DNA of 64,000 nucleotides. Origin: a virus. The notes below the pieces were generated by a model. That model saw only the letters and a list, made by a program, of their open reading frames with translations. It made no database searches and was not told the DNA's origin. Below are positions 10,401 through 18,762 of the stretch, one piece after another (position 1 is the stretch's first letter; every line of letters begins with the position of its first letter). The position numbers and the translations under genes are program-made. Where the stretch lies: the IMG/VR virus record IMGVR_UViG_3300042317_001647, positions 1-64,000 of that record, one strand, 5' to 3'.

Positions 10401-13309
10401 ATATTGGCAGTAGTACTGGTACTACTACAACTAATATATATGGCTCAACTGCAATTTGGGGTGCTACAAGTAGAGTTGGTATCGGCACTGATAGTGGTGG
10501 TAGTATTACATTAGGTAGATTAGATAATACTGCTTCATCTCCTTATCTTGATTTCAATAGTGGTGCTACAACAGTAGGTTATGATACAAGAATTATGGCC
10601 ACTTCCGGTAATGGGACTGCTGGCAATGGTACTTTATCTATCTATACAGGCACATTAGGAATTGGAACAATAGGTTCAACTATAGCTGGTGCAGTTCATA
10701 TTAGACGTGATGTTGATGGAGTGACTAACACAATAATCCAAAATAGAAATGGAACTGGCACACCATTATCTGCATTAACTTTTATTACCGGATCGGTTGA
10801 TTATAGTGATAATAGATATGCACAAATAGTTTCAGGTGGTAATACATCGAATTATCTAGCATTTTTAACTAGTAATGGTGCGGCACCCACTGAAAAATTA
10901 AGAATTGATGCTTCTGGTAATGTATTAATTGGCTCTACCACCAATGTCAACAGTTCAAAATTATTAGTAAATGGGACTATTGAAACTACTACCGGTGTAA
11001 GATTCCCAGATGGGGTGACACAAGCAGTTGGTATACCATCGGTTTCTGGCCAAAATGGAAAATATTTATCGACAAATGGATCTACCGTATCTTGGGCGGC
11101 TGGTGTTGGTGGTGCAACTGGAGTTCAAGGTGCAAGTGGTGTAATTGGGTATACAGGTGCAACAGGTGTTCAAGGAATTCAAGGTGCAAGTGGTGTAATT
11201 GGGTATACCGGTGCTACTGGACCTGCTGGAACTAATGGAACTAATGGTGCCACTGGACCTGCTGGAACTAATGGAACTAATGGAACTAATGGTGCCACTG
11301 GACCGACTAGCGGAACGGCTACCTATATTGCTTCAGTGGATAGTGTTAACAGAAATGCTGCTGAAAAATTACCAACTACTACCCCACAAGCAGTAAGATT
11401 TGATTTTGCTAATGCAAGTACAACTGGTACTAGTGGAAATTATGCAGGTGTTATGACATACGCTCCATGGACTGGTACAACTGCTAGTACAGGTGATGCG
11501 TCATATCAATTAGCATTTGGTTCAACGGCAACAAATGGCACTGGATATCCGTGGCTTAATATTAGAAAAGGTATTGATTCAACGTGGAATTCTTGGTATT
11601 CAATACCATTATATGGTGCGAATGGCGGTGGTTCTACTGGGAATTTATATGCTGGGGTTTTTTATGATGGAAGTAATACTTCATATTATGTAGATCCAGC
11701 AAGTAATTCATTATTATATTCTGCCGGATTTTTGGGAGGAAATTCATATTTCATTAATAATGATCCTTCTGGAAATGCTATTAGAATGGTTCCATCTAGT
11801 ACTGGAACTAATAGTATTTTACAATGGGTTAATTATGCACAAAATACGCAATGGACTTCATTATTGGGTTATAATGGATACTTACAAGCATCTACTCAAT
11901 TTAGAGCTCCTAGTTTTTATGATTCTGATAATACTGCATATTATGTAGATCCAGCAAGTACTTCTACTTTAAATATTGTCAGTTTACCAGCTGGTGCACA
12001 AACAATAAACACTACTACTCCAGGAACAGCTTTATATCAATTGAATTTTACCGGTCAATCTACAGCTGACTATGCTCAAGCAATTACATGGGGGTGGTCA
12101 TCATCTGGGGCACAAGCCGGTATTTATGTACAATCATCTGGATCTTATGGCACCAAAATATACATTGCTACAACAGATTCGTTTGCAACAGGATCAAAGA
12201 CTGCTTTATCAATCGATCATACTGGAGTTGTACAGACCACTAGAAACTATCTAACTGCAACTAGCTCTTTGCGAGCACCGATATTTTATGATTCTGATGA
12301 CACATATTATTATTGCGACCCATCTAGTTGGTCTAGATTTAATATAATATATCCAAATGGATGGGCTAGATCAGGCACTTCCAGTAATTTAAATACTGAC
12401 TTCAATAATACACCTGCAGGGAGTATGAGACATGCCGGTGATGATGCATCTGTTACTAATAGCCCAGGTGGTACTTGGTGGTTTTACGACCATTATAGAC
12501 ATTCCAATACGAGTAACTACTGGGGTACTCAAATCGCATGGGGTTGGGAAGATAACTCAAATAGATTGTGCCAGCGCAATGTGTCATCCGGTACCTGGTC
12601 ATCATGGGTTGAATATTTAAGCACTGGCGGTAGAACTTATACTGGTTCATTAACAATGACTAGTAGTTTAACTGGAACTATATTTTATGATTATAATAAT
12701 ACTGGATATTATTGCGACCCAAATAGTTCATCGTATCTAAATGTGATTGGTGCGGCTGGTAGGATTTATACTGGGTTCGATTCTGGTGTTTCAAATTCAA
12801 TAAGTTGTTCTGCATGGTTTAGAAGTAATGGAACTACCGGGTGGTTTAATGATTCATATGGTGGTGGTATCTATCAGATAGATACCGTTTGGGTTCGAAT
12901 ATATAATTCAAAAGCGTTATATGTTGCAAATGAAATTGCTGCTACTGGTAATATAACTGCATACTATTCTGATGAAAGATTAAAAACTAATTTAGGAAAT
13001 ATATCCAATTCAATTGATATTATAAAATCATTGAATGGATTTAGATATGTAAATAATGAATTAGCAAAATCAGTTGGGTATTCTAAAGAAGAAATTCAGT
13101 TAGGGGTATCTGCACAAGAAGTGCAACAAGTATTACCAGAAATAGTATCATTAGCGCCATTTGATATGGAAACTTCGGAATTTGATGGAATTATTACATC
13201 AAAATCTGGTGAGAATTATTTAACCGTTGATTATGCAAGATTGGTTCCAGTATTAATAGAAGCAATTAAAGAATTAATTGAAAGAGTTGAAAAATTGGAA
13301 AATAATTAA
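7499..13309 (+). CDS. Long tail fibre with C-terminal peptidase S74 chaperone
   Basis: 1936 residues. The N-terminal two thirds are repeated beta-rich units with recurring phrases such as VNYVQITGSATG and SAQGSDTNI. Beta-propeller-like repeats occupy about residues 570-850. A short collagen-like stretch with NGTNGAT repeats sits near 1200-1265, and repeated FYDSDNTAYYVDP units follow. The C-terminus (about 1822-1936) is an intramolecular chaperone of the S74 family: YSDERLKTN carries the Ser and Lys expected for self-cleavage, followed by GVSAQEVQQVLPE and a terminal coiled coil. Family knowledge: the chaperone trimerises the fibre and is then cut off just before the Ser. Likely the main host-range fibre. 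Confidence 0.88.
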   Translation: MSYNDRNIVITPNIGSSTEDPKIVFSGADSSTAAQNITLKAYPTSSGTLSFEGSAGQLFSITNSLSGTIFAVNDVSGIPSIEVLDTGTIKFAQYSGNVGIGTSSPAYKLDVSGTANASAVITPSVTAPSTDLTLSAVSTGITKLAVANGVVFTATDHPYSTGGSIVNYPRAFGSQTGYTVGMMAQGIDTNVGLVLSSKGNLPVEFWTNTVGNKQFQVSHTASTVNYAQATGAATGSGPTLSAQGSDTNIDFNIATKGTGILSFYTRAALQTIVSGQSSAVNYLQLNGQTTGNYPAINVAGSDANVGLDLITKGTGPVRLRTGSSSGIQFLVANVDSAVNYIQANGASTTNWPTLLATGSDTNVTFNFVTKGTGVHNFGTGGAGSNSQLRVSHTTSAVNYVNVTGAATGSGPTISAQGSDSNIDFNIAAKGTGSVKIKTGSSSNTQVQFDDATTTGQYTLFSRDNSNNIQKLGAMGSANFGLYATGGGSVRFYTSSNVSDEQFRISHTTSAVNYVQITGSATGNSPVLSAQGSDTNINILLTPKGTGNVGIGTTSPSVKLEVDGNFKISNTQEILTKTSGVEGWGYVNSISITGQETNALGLSMSTDGTKMYIIGSTNDTVYQYTLSTAFDVSTAVYSGLSFSVTTTAGTPHSLFFKPDGTAFYIVNDSTTDTVQQFNLSTAWNISTASYVTSYTFTQDTVPAGLEFSPDGTKMHLIGDTNNTVYQFALSTPWDLTTTATTPTYTFSVATQETAPNGIEFNSDGTKMYIVGLVADAILQYNLSTPWNITTAVYDSRLIAAAGGVNIGNISDIYIDISNNIALLIDNSADRVYQFTTNTNALKVIGNHVIVDPKTIFNNELIGRGNAYFYNPVALQSSLSVAAGASFISTLTASNTISLVGATTTTTSLGTAASTGTLTLGGTGQTGLIQIGQSTATHTLNIDTGATISGATKNIAIGTGGVSGSTTGINIGSSTGTTTTNIYGSTAIWGATSRVGIGTDSGGSITLGRLDNTASSPYLDFNSGATTVGYDTRIMATSGNGTAGNGTLSIYTGTLGIGTIGSTIAGAVHIRRDVDGVTNTIIQNRNGTGTPLSALTFITGSVDYSDNRYAQIVSGGNTSNYLAFLTSNGAAPTEKLRIDASGNVLIGSTTNVNSSKLLVNGTIETTTGVRFPDGVTQAVGIPSVSGQNGKYLSTNGSTVSWAAGVGGATGVQGASGVIGYTGATGVQGIQGASGVIGYTGATGPAGTNGTNGATGPAGTNGTNGTNGATGPTSGTATYIASVDSVNRNAAEKLPTTTPQAVRFDFANASTTGTSGNYAGVMTYAPWTGTTASTGDASYQLAFGSTATNGTGYPWLNIRKGIDSTWNSWYSIPLYGANGGGSTGNLYAGVFYDGSNTSYYVDPASNSLLYSAGFLGGNSYFINNDPSGNAIRMVPSSTGTNSILQWVNYAQNTQWTSLLGYNGYLQASTQFRAPSFYDSDNTAYYVDPASTSTLNIVSLPAGAQTINTTTPGTALYQLNFTGQSTADYAQAITWGWSSSGAQAGIYVQSSGSYGTKIYIATTDSFATGSKTALSIDHTGVVQTTRNYLTATSSLRAPIFYDSDDTYYYCDPSSWSRFNIIYPNGWARSGTSSNLNTDFNNTPAGSMRHAGDDASVTNSPGGTWWFYDHYRHSNTSNYWGTQIAWGWEDNSNRLCQRNVSSGTWSSWVEYLSTGGRTYTGSLTMTSSLTGTIFYDYNNTGYYCDPNSSSYLNVIGAAGRIYTGFDSGVSNSISCSAWFRSNGTTGWFNDSYGGGIYQIDTVWVRIYNSKALYVANEIAATGNITAYYSDERLKTNLGNISNSIDIIKSLNGFRYVNNELAKSVGYSKEEIQLGVSAQEVQQVLPEIVSLAPFDMETSEFDGIITSKSGENYLTVDYARLVPVLIEAIKELIERVEKLENN

Positions 13310-13321
13310 AACCTAATACCC

Positions 13322-13352
13322 AACAGCCTAGTTACTTTGGAATTAGGCTGTT
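13322..13352 (+). terminator. Hairpin terminator after the fibre gene
   Basis: AACAGCCTA (13322-13330) pairs with TAGGCTGTT (13344-13352), a 9-bp stem. There is no long T tract, so termination may be partial. Confidence 0.5.
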
Positions 13353-13361
13353 AGCTTATTG

Positions 13362-13370
13362 GATAAATAC
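13362..13370 (+). promoter_or_regulatory. T4-type late promoter (GATAAATAC)
   Basis: GATAAATAC lies 27 bases before the next ATG and directly after the fibre terminator. Confidence 0.55.
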
Positions 13371-13396
13371 CATAACAAACAATTATAGGAATTATT

Positions 13397-13717
13397 ATGA
13401 CAGATCTAACTAATATTCAATCTTTCACAGGTGAAATCATTTTATCAGAAAATATCTCATCTAGTGAATTTTTGATTACTGCAATTCATGAAGATATCAA
13501 AGAAAAAACAATCAAAGTTGAAGTAGAAATGGGACCATTCCAAATAGAAGAAATGCCAGATGGAACTACAACTAACCGTGGTATTTCACAACGCATGTTA
13601 GTAGTTTGGGAGGGTTCTTCATATGACGCTATTAAAAATACCTGGGATAACGTTGCATTAAATGCAAAGGTTTCAGAATTATTAGCAGAACAAGCACGGG
13701 CTCAGATTGCTAAATAA
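13397..13717 (+). CDS. Hypothetical protein, 106 aa
   Basis: Not recognised. Acidic, mixed alpha/beta composition with no signal peptide or membrane segment. AGGAATT lies upstream of the ATG. It stands alone between a terminator/late promoter and the metalloprotease gene and ends TAA TAG (double stop). Confidence 0.65.
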   Translation: MTDLTNIQSFTGEIILSENISSSEFLITAIHEDIKEKTIKVEVEMGPFQIEEMPDGTTTNRGISQRMLVVWEGSSYDAIKNTWDNVALNAKVSELLAEQARAQIAK

Positions 13718-13735
13718 TAGTTATCAGGATATCAA

Positions 13736-14143
13736 ATGAAAATACGAGAAATACTAACCGAAAGTCTATCACACAATCAAGCAGAAAAACTACTTAAAGA
13801 ATTTTTAAGTTTTTTAAAAACTGATTTAGAATTAGACGAACTACCAACTATTCATTTAATAAAAAATAGTGATTATAGTGTAAAAAATAGTTCATTCGGT
13901 GGATATAGACCAGCAGACAAAAGTATCAACGTTATGATATCCAATCGTCACATACAAGATGTCATGAGAACTCTCACACATGAACTAATCCACTATATAC
14001 AAGACCTTAAAGGTGAGCTAACTAATGACAGTGGCAAAGACGGTAGCCCACAGGAAAATGAAGCAAATTCTCGGGCAGCTGTATCCATGCGTAGATGGGG
14101 CAAATTACATCCAGAATTTTTTGGCTTTGAATCAATAGAATAG
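13736..14143 (+). CDS. Small HExxH metallopeptidase-like protein
   Basis: 135 residues. HELIH (His82, Glu83, His86) is a zinc-peptidase HExxH motif, followed by an ENEAN segment (about 107-111) that could supply the third ligand. This layout resembles SprT-like or minimal gluzincin-type domains found in phages. No signal peptide, so action is cytoplasmic or within the virion. The target is unknown. Stop codon is TAG, immediately followed by a palindromic terminator. Confidence 0.65.
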   Translation: MKIREILTESLSHNQAEKLLKEFLSFLKTDLELDELPTIHLIKNSDYSVKNSSFGGYRPADKSINVMISNRHIQDVMRTLTHELIHYIQDLKGELTNDSGKDGSPQENEANSRAAVSMRRWGKLHPEFFGFESIE

Positions 14144-14167
14144 AAAAGGGCTCTCGAGAGCCCTTTT
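14144..14167. terminator. Bidirectional terminator between convergent genes
   Basis: AAAAGGGCTCTC is followed directly by its perfect complement GAGAGCCCTTTT. The A run and T run make it usable from both strands. It separates the plus-strand peptidase gene from the minus-strand gene that ends at 14173. Confidence 0.85.
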
Positions 14168-14172
14168 CAACA

Positions 14173-14397
14173 TCATTTCTTGCCCACAAACTCATTCATT
14201 CGATTGGCAATTTCAAGAATTTTATCTATAGATGGGAATTCTGGCTTGTGTTCCATTCCTTGTTGCTGAATTTCCCAATACTTAAATTCAGCATCAAATT
14301 CCTTAATAGCCAATTCTTTGGCCATCATTAAAATATCAGATCTAATATCGTAGCCAGTTTTACCAGCTTGTGGAAGTTTGTTTGTGATTGTTGACAT
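14173..14397 (-). CDS. Hypothetical protein, 74 aa
   Basis: Small, charged and predicted helical (MMAKELAIKEFDAEFKYWEIQQ). Not recognised with certainty. It is a lone minus-strand gene with its own sigma-70-type promoter and a GGAGAAC ribosome site, which suggests early or independent expression while its neighbours are late. Confidence 0.65.
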   Translation of the reverse strand: MSTITNKLPQAGKTGYDIRSDILMMAKELAIKEFDAEFKYWEIQQQGMEHKPEFPSIDKILEIANRMNEFVGKK

Positions 14398-14433
14398 AAG
14401 TTCTCCAGTGTATGTCTGTTATATGAGAAATGA

Positions 14434-14461
14434 ATTATACCACACTTTTGAAAAAAGTCAA
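14434..14461 (-). promoter_or_regulatory. Sigma-70-type promoter for the minus-strand 74-aa gene
   Basis: Read on the minus strand: TTGACT (14461-14456), 16-base spacer, TATAAT (14439-14434), about 37 bases upstream of the ATG. Confidence 0.75.
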
Positions 14462-14479
14462 CCAATTTAACACAATGTC

Positions 14480-14488
14480 CATAAATAC
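14480..14488 (+). promoter_or_regulatory. T4-type late promoter (CATAAATAC)
   Basis: CATAAATAC, 18 bases upstream of the ATG at 14507. Confidence 0.55.
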
Positions 14489-14506
14489 AATATATGGAAA
14501 CAGGTT

Positions 14507-14758
14507 ATGAAAAAATCAACACGTTCAATTCTTGAAGAATTAAGTCAAATTGGCATTAGTAGAGATACAAATTTAGTTATAGAAAGTCGTGGCTCAAACA
14601 TTATTCAAAGTGCTATCAATATACTTGAATTAATTAGAGAAAATTATGATCCAGAAACTGCCATCGATTTAGAGAGGCGTTTTATTAATAGTATAAAATC
14701 TGGTGATAATAGCAAATTTAAACGTGGAATTAAAAAATTAAGTAACTCTAACAAGTAA
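14507..14758 (+). CDS. Hypothetical protein, 83 aa
   Basis: Basic, helical protein of unknown function. The N-terminus reads MKKSTRSILEELSQIG and the C-terminus is lysine-rich (RGIKKLSNSNK). No recognised domain. It is a monocistronic late unit between two late promoters. Confidence 0.6.
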   Translation: MKKSTRSILEELSQIGISRDTNLVIESRGSNIIQSAINILELIRENYDPETAIDLERRFINSIKSGDNSKFKRGIKKLSNSNK

Positions 14759-14786
14759 CCATTTAAACCACATTTTTTAGCAAAAA

Positions 14787-14794
14787 GATAAATA
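14787..14794 (+). promoter_or_regulatory. T4-type late promoter (GATAAATA)
   Basis: GATAAATA upstream of the 149-aa structural candidate; between them lies GGTGGGTGAAAAGC and then AAGGAG. Confidence 0.5.
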
Positions 14795-14845
14795 ATATTA
14801 CAAACCCACGGAGTGGTGGGTGAAAAGCATACAAGGAGAAAGATT

Positions 14846-15295
14846 ATGCCTTCATTATTAAATACAATCGTAGCTGCTAACTACGTAAAAACTAGCCCAA
14901 GCACACAATTCGGTACACGTAAATTACGTACTATTTCTGTAACTATTACCAACAGTGGCAGCAATGACAAAGATTTGACAAAACAATCTGGTGCAACTGG
15001 TGCTTATACCGATTCTAATAGTTATTATTCAGCTGCAGTACGTGCATTACAATTAAATGCCGAAATCTATGCAATTTATGCGCCTAGCTCAACTGCATTC
15101 GTTGCATTGATTGCTGATAATACTGCAAATGATTCAGATGTCAATACAAATGAAGTAACTGTTCCTCCAACATGGGGTGATGCAGAAGCTGCAATCTTGG
15201 CAGCTATCAAAGGTGTTGACAGTGCAGACAAATACGACGGCGCTGTTGCTATCACCGAAGGTGTTTGGACTGGTGCTTCTATTGCTTTCTCTTAA
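14846..15295 (+). CDS. Hypothetical protein, probable virion component, 149 aa
   Basis: The start is chosen at 14846 because AAGGAG sits 7 bases upstream; an earlier in-frame GTG (14813) has no such site. The protein is rich in Ala, Thr, Ser and Asn, without charge clusters or membrane segments, as in small decoration or tail proteins. It has its own late promoter, a strong ribosome site and a strong terminator, so high expression is likely. The function is not assigned. Confidence 0.65.
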   Translation: MPSLLNTIVAANYVKTSPSTQFGTRKLRTISVTITNSGSNDKDLTKQSGATGAYTDSNSYYSAAVRALQLNAEIYAIYAPSSTAFVALIADNTANDSDVNTNEVTVPPTWGDAEAAILAAIKGVDSADKYDGAVAITEGVWTGASIAFS

Positions 15296-15321
15296 GCAAT
15301 AACTTTCACTTTAGTACATAT

Positions 15322-15349
15322 AAAGCCCACAAATTTGTGGGCTTTTTTT
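15322..15349 (+). terminator. Rho-independent terminator
   Basis: AAAGCCCACAAA pairs with TTTGTGGGCTTT and is followed by a T run (15343-15349). Confidence 0.9.
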
Positions 15350-15367
15350 ATGCATGGTAAATACAAC

Positions 15368-15772
15368 ATGAATTATAAATTATATACTCTTGTAGACATT
15401 ACACATACCGGTCAATATCGAGCAGAAATTGGAAAGGAATCAGCCCGATGGAAGGAACAGAATTTTAACACAATTATTCAAACATTAGGTATACGATCCA
15501 ATATTATGTTTTTGAATAGTCCAATAATTACAGAAACTAAAGGAAGATTAGTGGGGTTTGATACTGATGAAATCATCAGAGTATGGCGTTTTGATTTTGA
15601 ATCCGAACGTGATGGCGTATACGAAAAAGATGGTGATCCAATTGGGTTTTTAAAAGATGATTTTGAATTGGTCCCATATATCAATGGGTTGGACGAATTA
15701 CTAGAGCAAAAATATGCAGTATTTGTTACTGATGGACCAGGTAAGAATATTGTTTTCAGTAAAATTCTATAA
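15368..15772 (+). CDS. Hypothetical protein, 134 aa
   Basis: Not recognised. Start set at 15368 (MNYKLYTLVDITHTGQY) because an upstream in-frame ATG (15350) lies inside the T tract of the terminator. Predicted mixed alpha/beta soluble protein with a C-terminal VFVTDGPGKNIVF segment. A GGTAAATAC late-promoter-like element lies directly before the ATG, too close for a usual leader, so the real start could be slightly different. Confidence 0.6.
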   Translation: MNYKLYTLVDITHTGQYRAEIGKESARWKEQNFNTIIQTLGIRSNIMFLNSPIITETKGRLVGFDTDEIIRVWRFDFESERDGVYEKDGDPIGFLKDDFELVPYINGLDELLEQKYAVFVTDGPGKNIVFSKIL

Positions 15773-15775
15773 ATA
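15768..15775 (+). promoter_or_regulatory. T4-type late promoter (exact TATAAATA)
   Basis: Exact TATAAATA followed by C; 37 bases before the ATG at 15812 and overlapping the end of the previous gene. Confidence 0.7.
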
Positions 15776-15811
15776 CACCTATACCCTTGAGCAGGGTCAA
15801 CGGAGAATTCG

Positions 15812-16051
15812 ATGACAACATTAAAACCAACTGATATTGAGAAAGAAAATTTAGAAAGCCACGTAGAATTATGTGCATTAAGATACCAAAATTTAGAATC
15901 ACGTTTGCAAGTAATTGAAACAAAAGTTGAAACCTTATTTGAAAAAATTGAAGAAAGCAAATCAAGTATGAGCAAAGTAATCATTGGGGCTACTGCAACA
16001 ATTATCGCTGGTTTATTATCAACTGTTGTCACCATTATAATGAAATTTTAA
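15812..16051 (+). CDS. Small coiled-coil protein with C-terminal membrane anchor
   Basis: 79 residues: a charged helical/coiled-coil region (about 8-52) with heptad pattern, then one hydrophobic segment (about 55-77, VIIGATATIIAGLLSTVVTII) and a short basic tail. This is the layout of XhlA-type phage haemolysin/holin accessory proteins. The lysis role is inference, with no lysin next to it. CGGAGAA precedes the ATG. Confidence 0.6.
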   Translation: MTTLKPTDIEKENLESHVELCALRYQNLESRLQVIETKVETLFEKIEESKSSMSKVIIGATATIIAGLLSTVVTIIMKF

Positions 16052-16052
16052 T

Positions 16053-17159
16053 ATGCACATCTCAGAAAAATCAACTCCATCATTCACAATCAATGACATA
16101 TTAAATCCAGTACTATGGAAAGATACAGATTTACGACCAGAAGTACGTCATAAATTACTGATGATTGCGAGAAATTTTTTAGAAACGTTAAAAGTCAAAA
16201 ATTTAAAATTACGAGATATAACCATCAGTGGGTCAAATGCCAGTTTTAATTATTCAAATGTGTCAGATATTGATCTTCACTTAATAGTTGATATTGATAA
16301 TCCAGAATTAGAAGATTACTTCAATTCAAAGAAAAACAATTATAATTTCAAGTATGATTTAAAAATTAAAAGTATCCCAGTTGAAGTATATGTACAGGAT
16401 AGTAAACAACATCACTATTCTGCTGGCATTTATAGCATTTTGGATAATAAATGGTTAGTTAAACCTTCCAGAGAAGAACCAAATGCAAGTCCACAAGAAA
16501 TTAAAAATAAAGCACGTAACTATTCTTCCAGAATTATCAAAGTATTAAAATCGAATGATATCGCATCTGCACAAGATACATTAGATGACATACGTAGATT
16601 ACGTAAAGCTGGGCTTGAGCAAGGCGGTGAACAATCAGTTGAAAATTTAGCATATAAATTGCTTCGTTCGCGTGGGCAATTAGATAAATTATTCAAACAT
16701 ATAGACAAATTACAAAGTGCTGAACTCAGCCTTGGAGAACAAATGAAAATCAAAGATATTCTAGGCGAAGATAACGCCATCACAGTCAAAGGAATCAGTG
16801 GCGATAAAGCTGAATTATCAAACGGCCAACAAATAGATGCTAAAACCTTAACACCCGACCAAGAACATCCCGGACAGCTTAAAGCACCATCAATGGACCC
16901 AGCATCAATTAAACCAGGCTCTGTTGTAACTATGGGAGATCAAACTACATCGGAATCGATGGAGGATGAACTTAACAAAGATTTAATTAAAAAAGGCAGA
17001 CACAATCGTAAAGTTGGTGGTGATAAAGGTGATGATTTTATTACAGATATCACTGATAAAGAGTTTGAAAGAAGTGCTAGATCAGCAATGAGTAATAATA
17101 AAAAACTGGCTGAATCTGATCTATTATATAAAATGTTAACTATTGCCGGAATTAAATAA
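16053..17159 (+). CDS. Nucleotidyltransferase-like protein
   Basis: 368 residues. Residues 60-80 carry a Pol-beta-type nucleotidyltransferase signature: Gly60-Ser61, then D72-I-D74, on the expected strand-turn-strand pattern (ITISGS, SDIDLHLIVD). A third acidic residue may be the Glu in VPVEVYVQD. The C-terminal half is charged, helical and low in hydrophobics. Such proteins may transfer nucleotides to RNA or protein; the substrate is unknown. The gene begins two bases after the membrane-protein stop, so the two are probably co-translated. Confidence 0.65.
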   Translation: MHISEKSTPSFTINDILNPVLWKDTDLRPEVRHKLLMIARNFLETLKVKNLKLRDITISGSNASFNYSNVSDIDLHLIVDIDNPELEDYFNSKKNNYNFKYDLKIKSIPVEVYVQDSKQHHYSAGIYSILDNKWLVKPSREEPNASPQEIKNKARNYSSRIIKVLKSNDIASAQDTLDDIRRLRKAGLEQGGEQSVENLAYKLLRSRGQLDKLFKHIDKLQSAELSLGEQMKIKDILGEDNAITVKGISGDKAELSNGQQIDAKTLTPDQEHPGQLKAPSMDPASIKPGSVVTMGDQTTSESMEDELNKDLIKKGRHNRKVGGDKGDDFITDITDKEFERSARSAMSNNKKLAESDLLYKMLTIAGIK

Positions 17160-17160
17160 T

Positions 17161-17376
17161 ATGCGAATTTGTGATTTAATTAATCCAATTGATATTTGGA
17201 TAACAAATGAAGAAGCTGATATTTTAAAAAAAATTAAATCACCCAGATTATTATCTTCATTCAATAGTCACGATAGAGTAAAATTGGAATATATGATAAG
17301 AAAAAATCTAGTAATAAAAAGAGGATTTGAAAATCCAGTTGTTATAGCCAATGAAGAAATCAACAAATACAATTAA
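17161..17376 (+). CDS. Hypothetical protein, 71 aa
   Basis: The start at 17161 (MRICDLINPIDIW) directly follows the previous TAA. Small, basic, probably helical; no recognised domain. It overlaps the next gene by 26 bases. Confidence 0.55.
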   Translation: MRICDLINPIDIWITNEEADILKKIKSPRLLSSFNSHDRVKLEYMIRKNLVIKRGFENPVVIANEEINKYN

Positions 17377-17788
17377 AGATTTAGCATCCTATTTTGATGC
17401 AGAATTACAACAAAAATTGCCAATAAATATACTCCCAAATGGGTCATTGTTATATAAAAACTTTTTGGTTAGACAATTACCCAATCAAAATTGGGGAGTT
17501 TACAATACCAGCAATAAAGATTTGATTAATCAATATCATTTGAAAAGCTGTGCATTGATGGCTGCTAATGCATATCATCATAGATTTTTCAGCAAATGTT
17601 CTGAAATTAAAGAGTTAGATAATAGTTATTGGTCCAACTATACTGATTTTATGATCTCAAAGAATTACATAAAATCATCAAATAATGAACAATACCCAAT
17701 ACTACTAACCAAACTAGAAGAATGTGATTATAGAGCATCGCTTTACAAAAACAGAATTTCTAAACTATTTAAGAATACTTTTGTATAA
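17351..17788 (+). CDS. Hypothetical protein, 145 aa
   Basis: Not recognised. Has NGSLLYKNFLVRQLPNQNWG-type beta content followed by helical segments. No signal peptide. It starts inside the preceding gene and is likely translated by coupling. Confidence 0.55.
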   Translation: MKKSTNTIKDLASYFDAELQQKLPINILPNGSLLYKNFLVRQLPNQNWGVYNTSNKDLINQYHLKSCALMAANAYHHRFFSKCSEIKELDNSYWSNYTDFMISKNYIKSSNNEQYPILLTKLEECDYRASLYKNRISKLFKNTFV

Positions 17789-17791
17789 ATA
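17784..17791 (+). promoter_or_regulatory. T4-type late promoter (exact TATAAATA)
   Basis: Exact TATAAATA followed by C; 30 bases before the ATG at 17821. Confidence 0.7.
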
Positions 17792-17820
17792 CATTATAAA
17801 ATATGTTTAAGGAACCTAAC

Positions 17821-18762
17821 ATGCAAATTAAAGATTTATCACAACCGGTAACCAGCAAAAAACTTAACGAAAGTTTAAGTAAAACATTTGGTTATAAATT
17901 AAAATTAGAGCAGTTTAGTGACGTGCAATTAGAAGACGCACGTAATAAATTAAGAACTGATATCAGTCAATTTGAATTATCAGAAAGCTATGATTCTATT
18001 TTAGAAAATGAATCATATCAAAAAACAAAAGCGTTATTGGATGTTATCAACCAAGAAATCTTTGAAAGATCAGAATCGGTTGAAGAACCAGTTGAAACAA
18101 GACAAGTGAGTGAACAAGCTATGTATACAGCAATCCGCCATAGAGCACAAAACATGTCAGTTCCAGAAAGTTGGATCAACAATGCTATCAAACGTATGAA
18201 ATTGGGTGAATCAGATAGAGAAGAATTATCGGCTGAATTATCATTACGCTATGATCTTAATGAAGCACAAGCTAGTTGGGTTTTATTAGAAGGCGAAGAA
18301 CAAAAAGCTGAAAACATCTTATCAACCAAAGATATGGTTAGTAAAATTACTAACTGGATTGAAGATACAGCTGCCATGAAAGCAGACCAATTATTAGAAT
18401 TGTTAGATGCCATTCGTAGAGAACAAGGCAGTGATGTATCACAACAATTCAGTGAAGTGGTAGGTGGTGCATTAGAAGGCTTATATAGTGCATTGGTGTC
18501 AGCTCGTGAAGGATTATCAAATGGATTGGCTATCGTTTCAGGTGAACAAGCAGAAACCATGGGCGGTGGCACACCGGGGTCAGCGGTGGCTTCAGGGTTA
18601 GGTGAAGAACCACCACAAATCCCAGGTGAAGAAGGCGGATTACCCCCTGCACCAGAAGGTGAAGAATTACCACCACCAGCTGCAGAAGCAGGTAGAATGA
18701 AAAGAGAAAGTGTTGAGTATAGCCGTAAACTAGGGTTATTGTTAAGCTCAAAAAAAAAGTAA
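17821..18762 (+). CDS. Hypothetical protein with Gly/Pro/Glu-rich tail, 0-frame product
   Basis: 313 residues. The ATG at 17821 is preferred to 17803 because AAGGA lies 7 bases before it. The N-terminal 250 residues are acidic and helical; about residues 240-295 are a low-complexity Gly/Pro/Glu linker. The protein ends in SSKKK, encoded by nine A residues followed by G and TAA. The downstream frame lacks a good start and begins at this A run, so a -1 frameshift product is probable. The family is not recognised; a scaffold or virion role is possible. Confidence 0.65.
   Translation: MQIKDLSQPVTSKKLNESLSKTFGYKLKLEQFSDVQLEDARNKLRTDISQFELSESYDSILENESYQKTKALLDVINQEIFERSESVEEPVETRQVSEQAMYTAIRHRAQNMSVPESWINNAIKRMKLGESDREELSAELSLRYDLNEAQASWVLLEGEEQKAENILSTKDMVSKITNWIEDTAAMKADQLLELLDAIRREQGSDVSQQFSEVVGGALEGLYSALVSAREGLSNGLAIVSGEQAETMGGGTPGSAVASGLGEEPPQIPGEEGGLPPAPEGEELPPPAAEAGRMKRESVEYSRKLGLLLSSKKK
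18748..18762 (+). other. Putative -1 frameshift (or slippage) site at A9
   Basis: TCA AAA AAA AAG TAA: nine consecutive A (18750-18758) directly before the 0-frame stop (18760-18762). A one-base backward slip continues as AAA GTA AAT CAA into a frame open for a further 120 or so codons. Confidence 0.6.
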
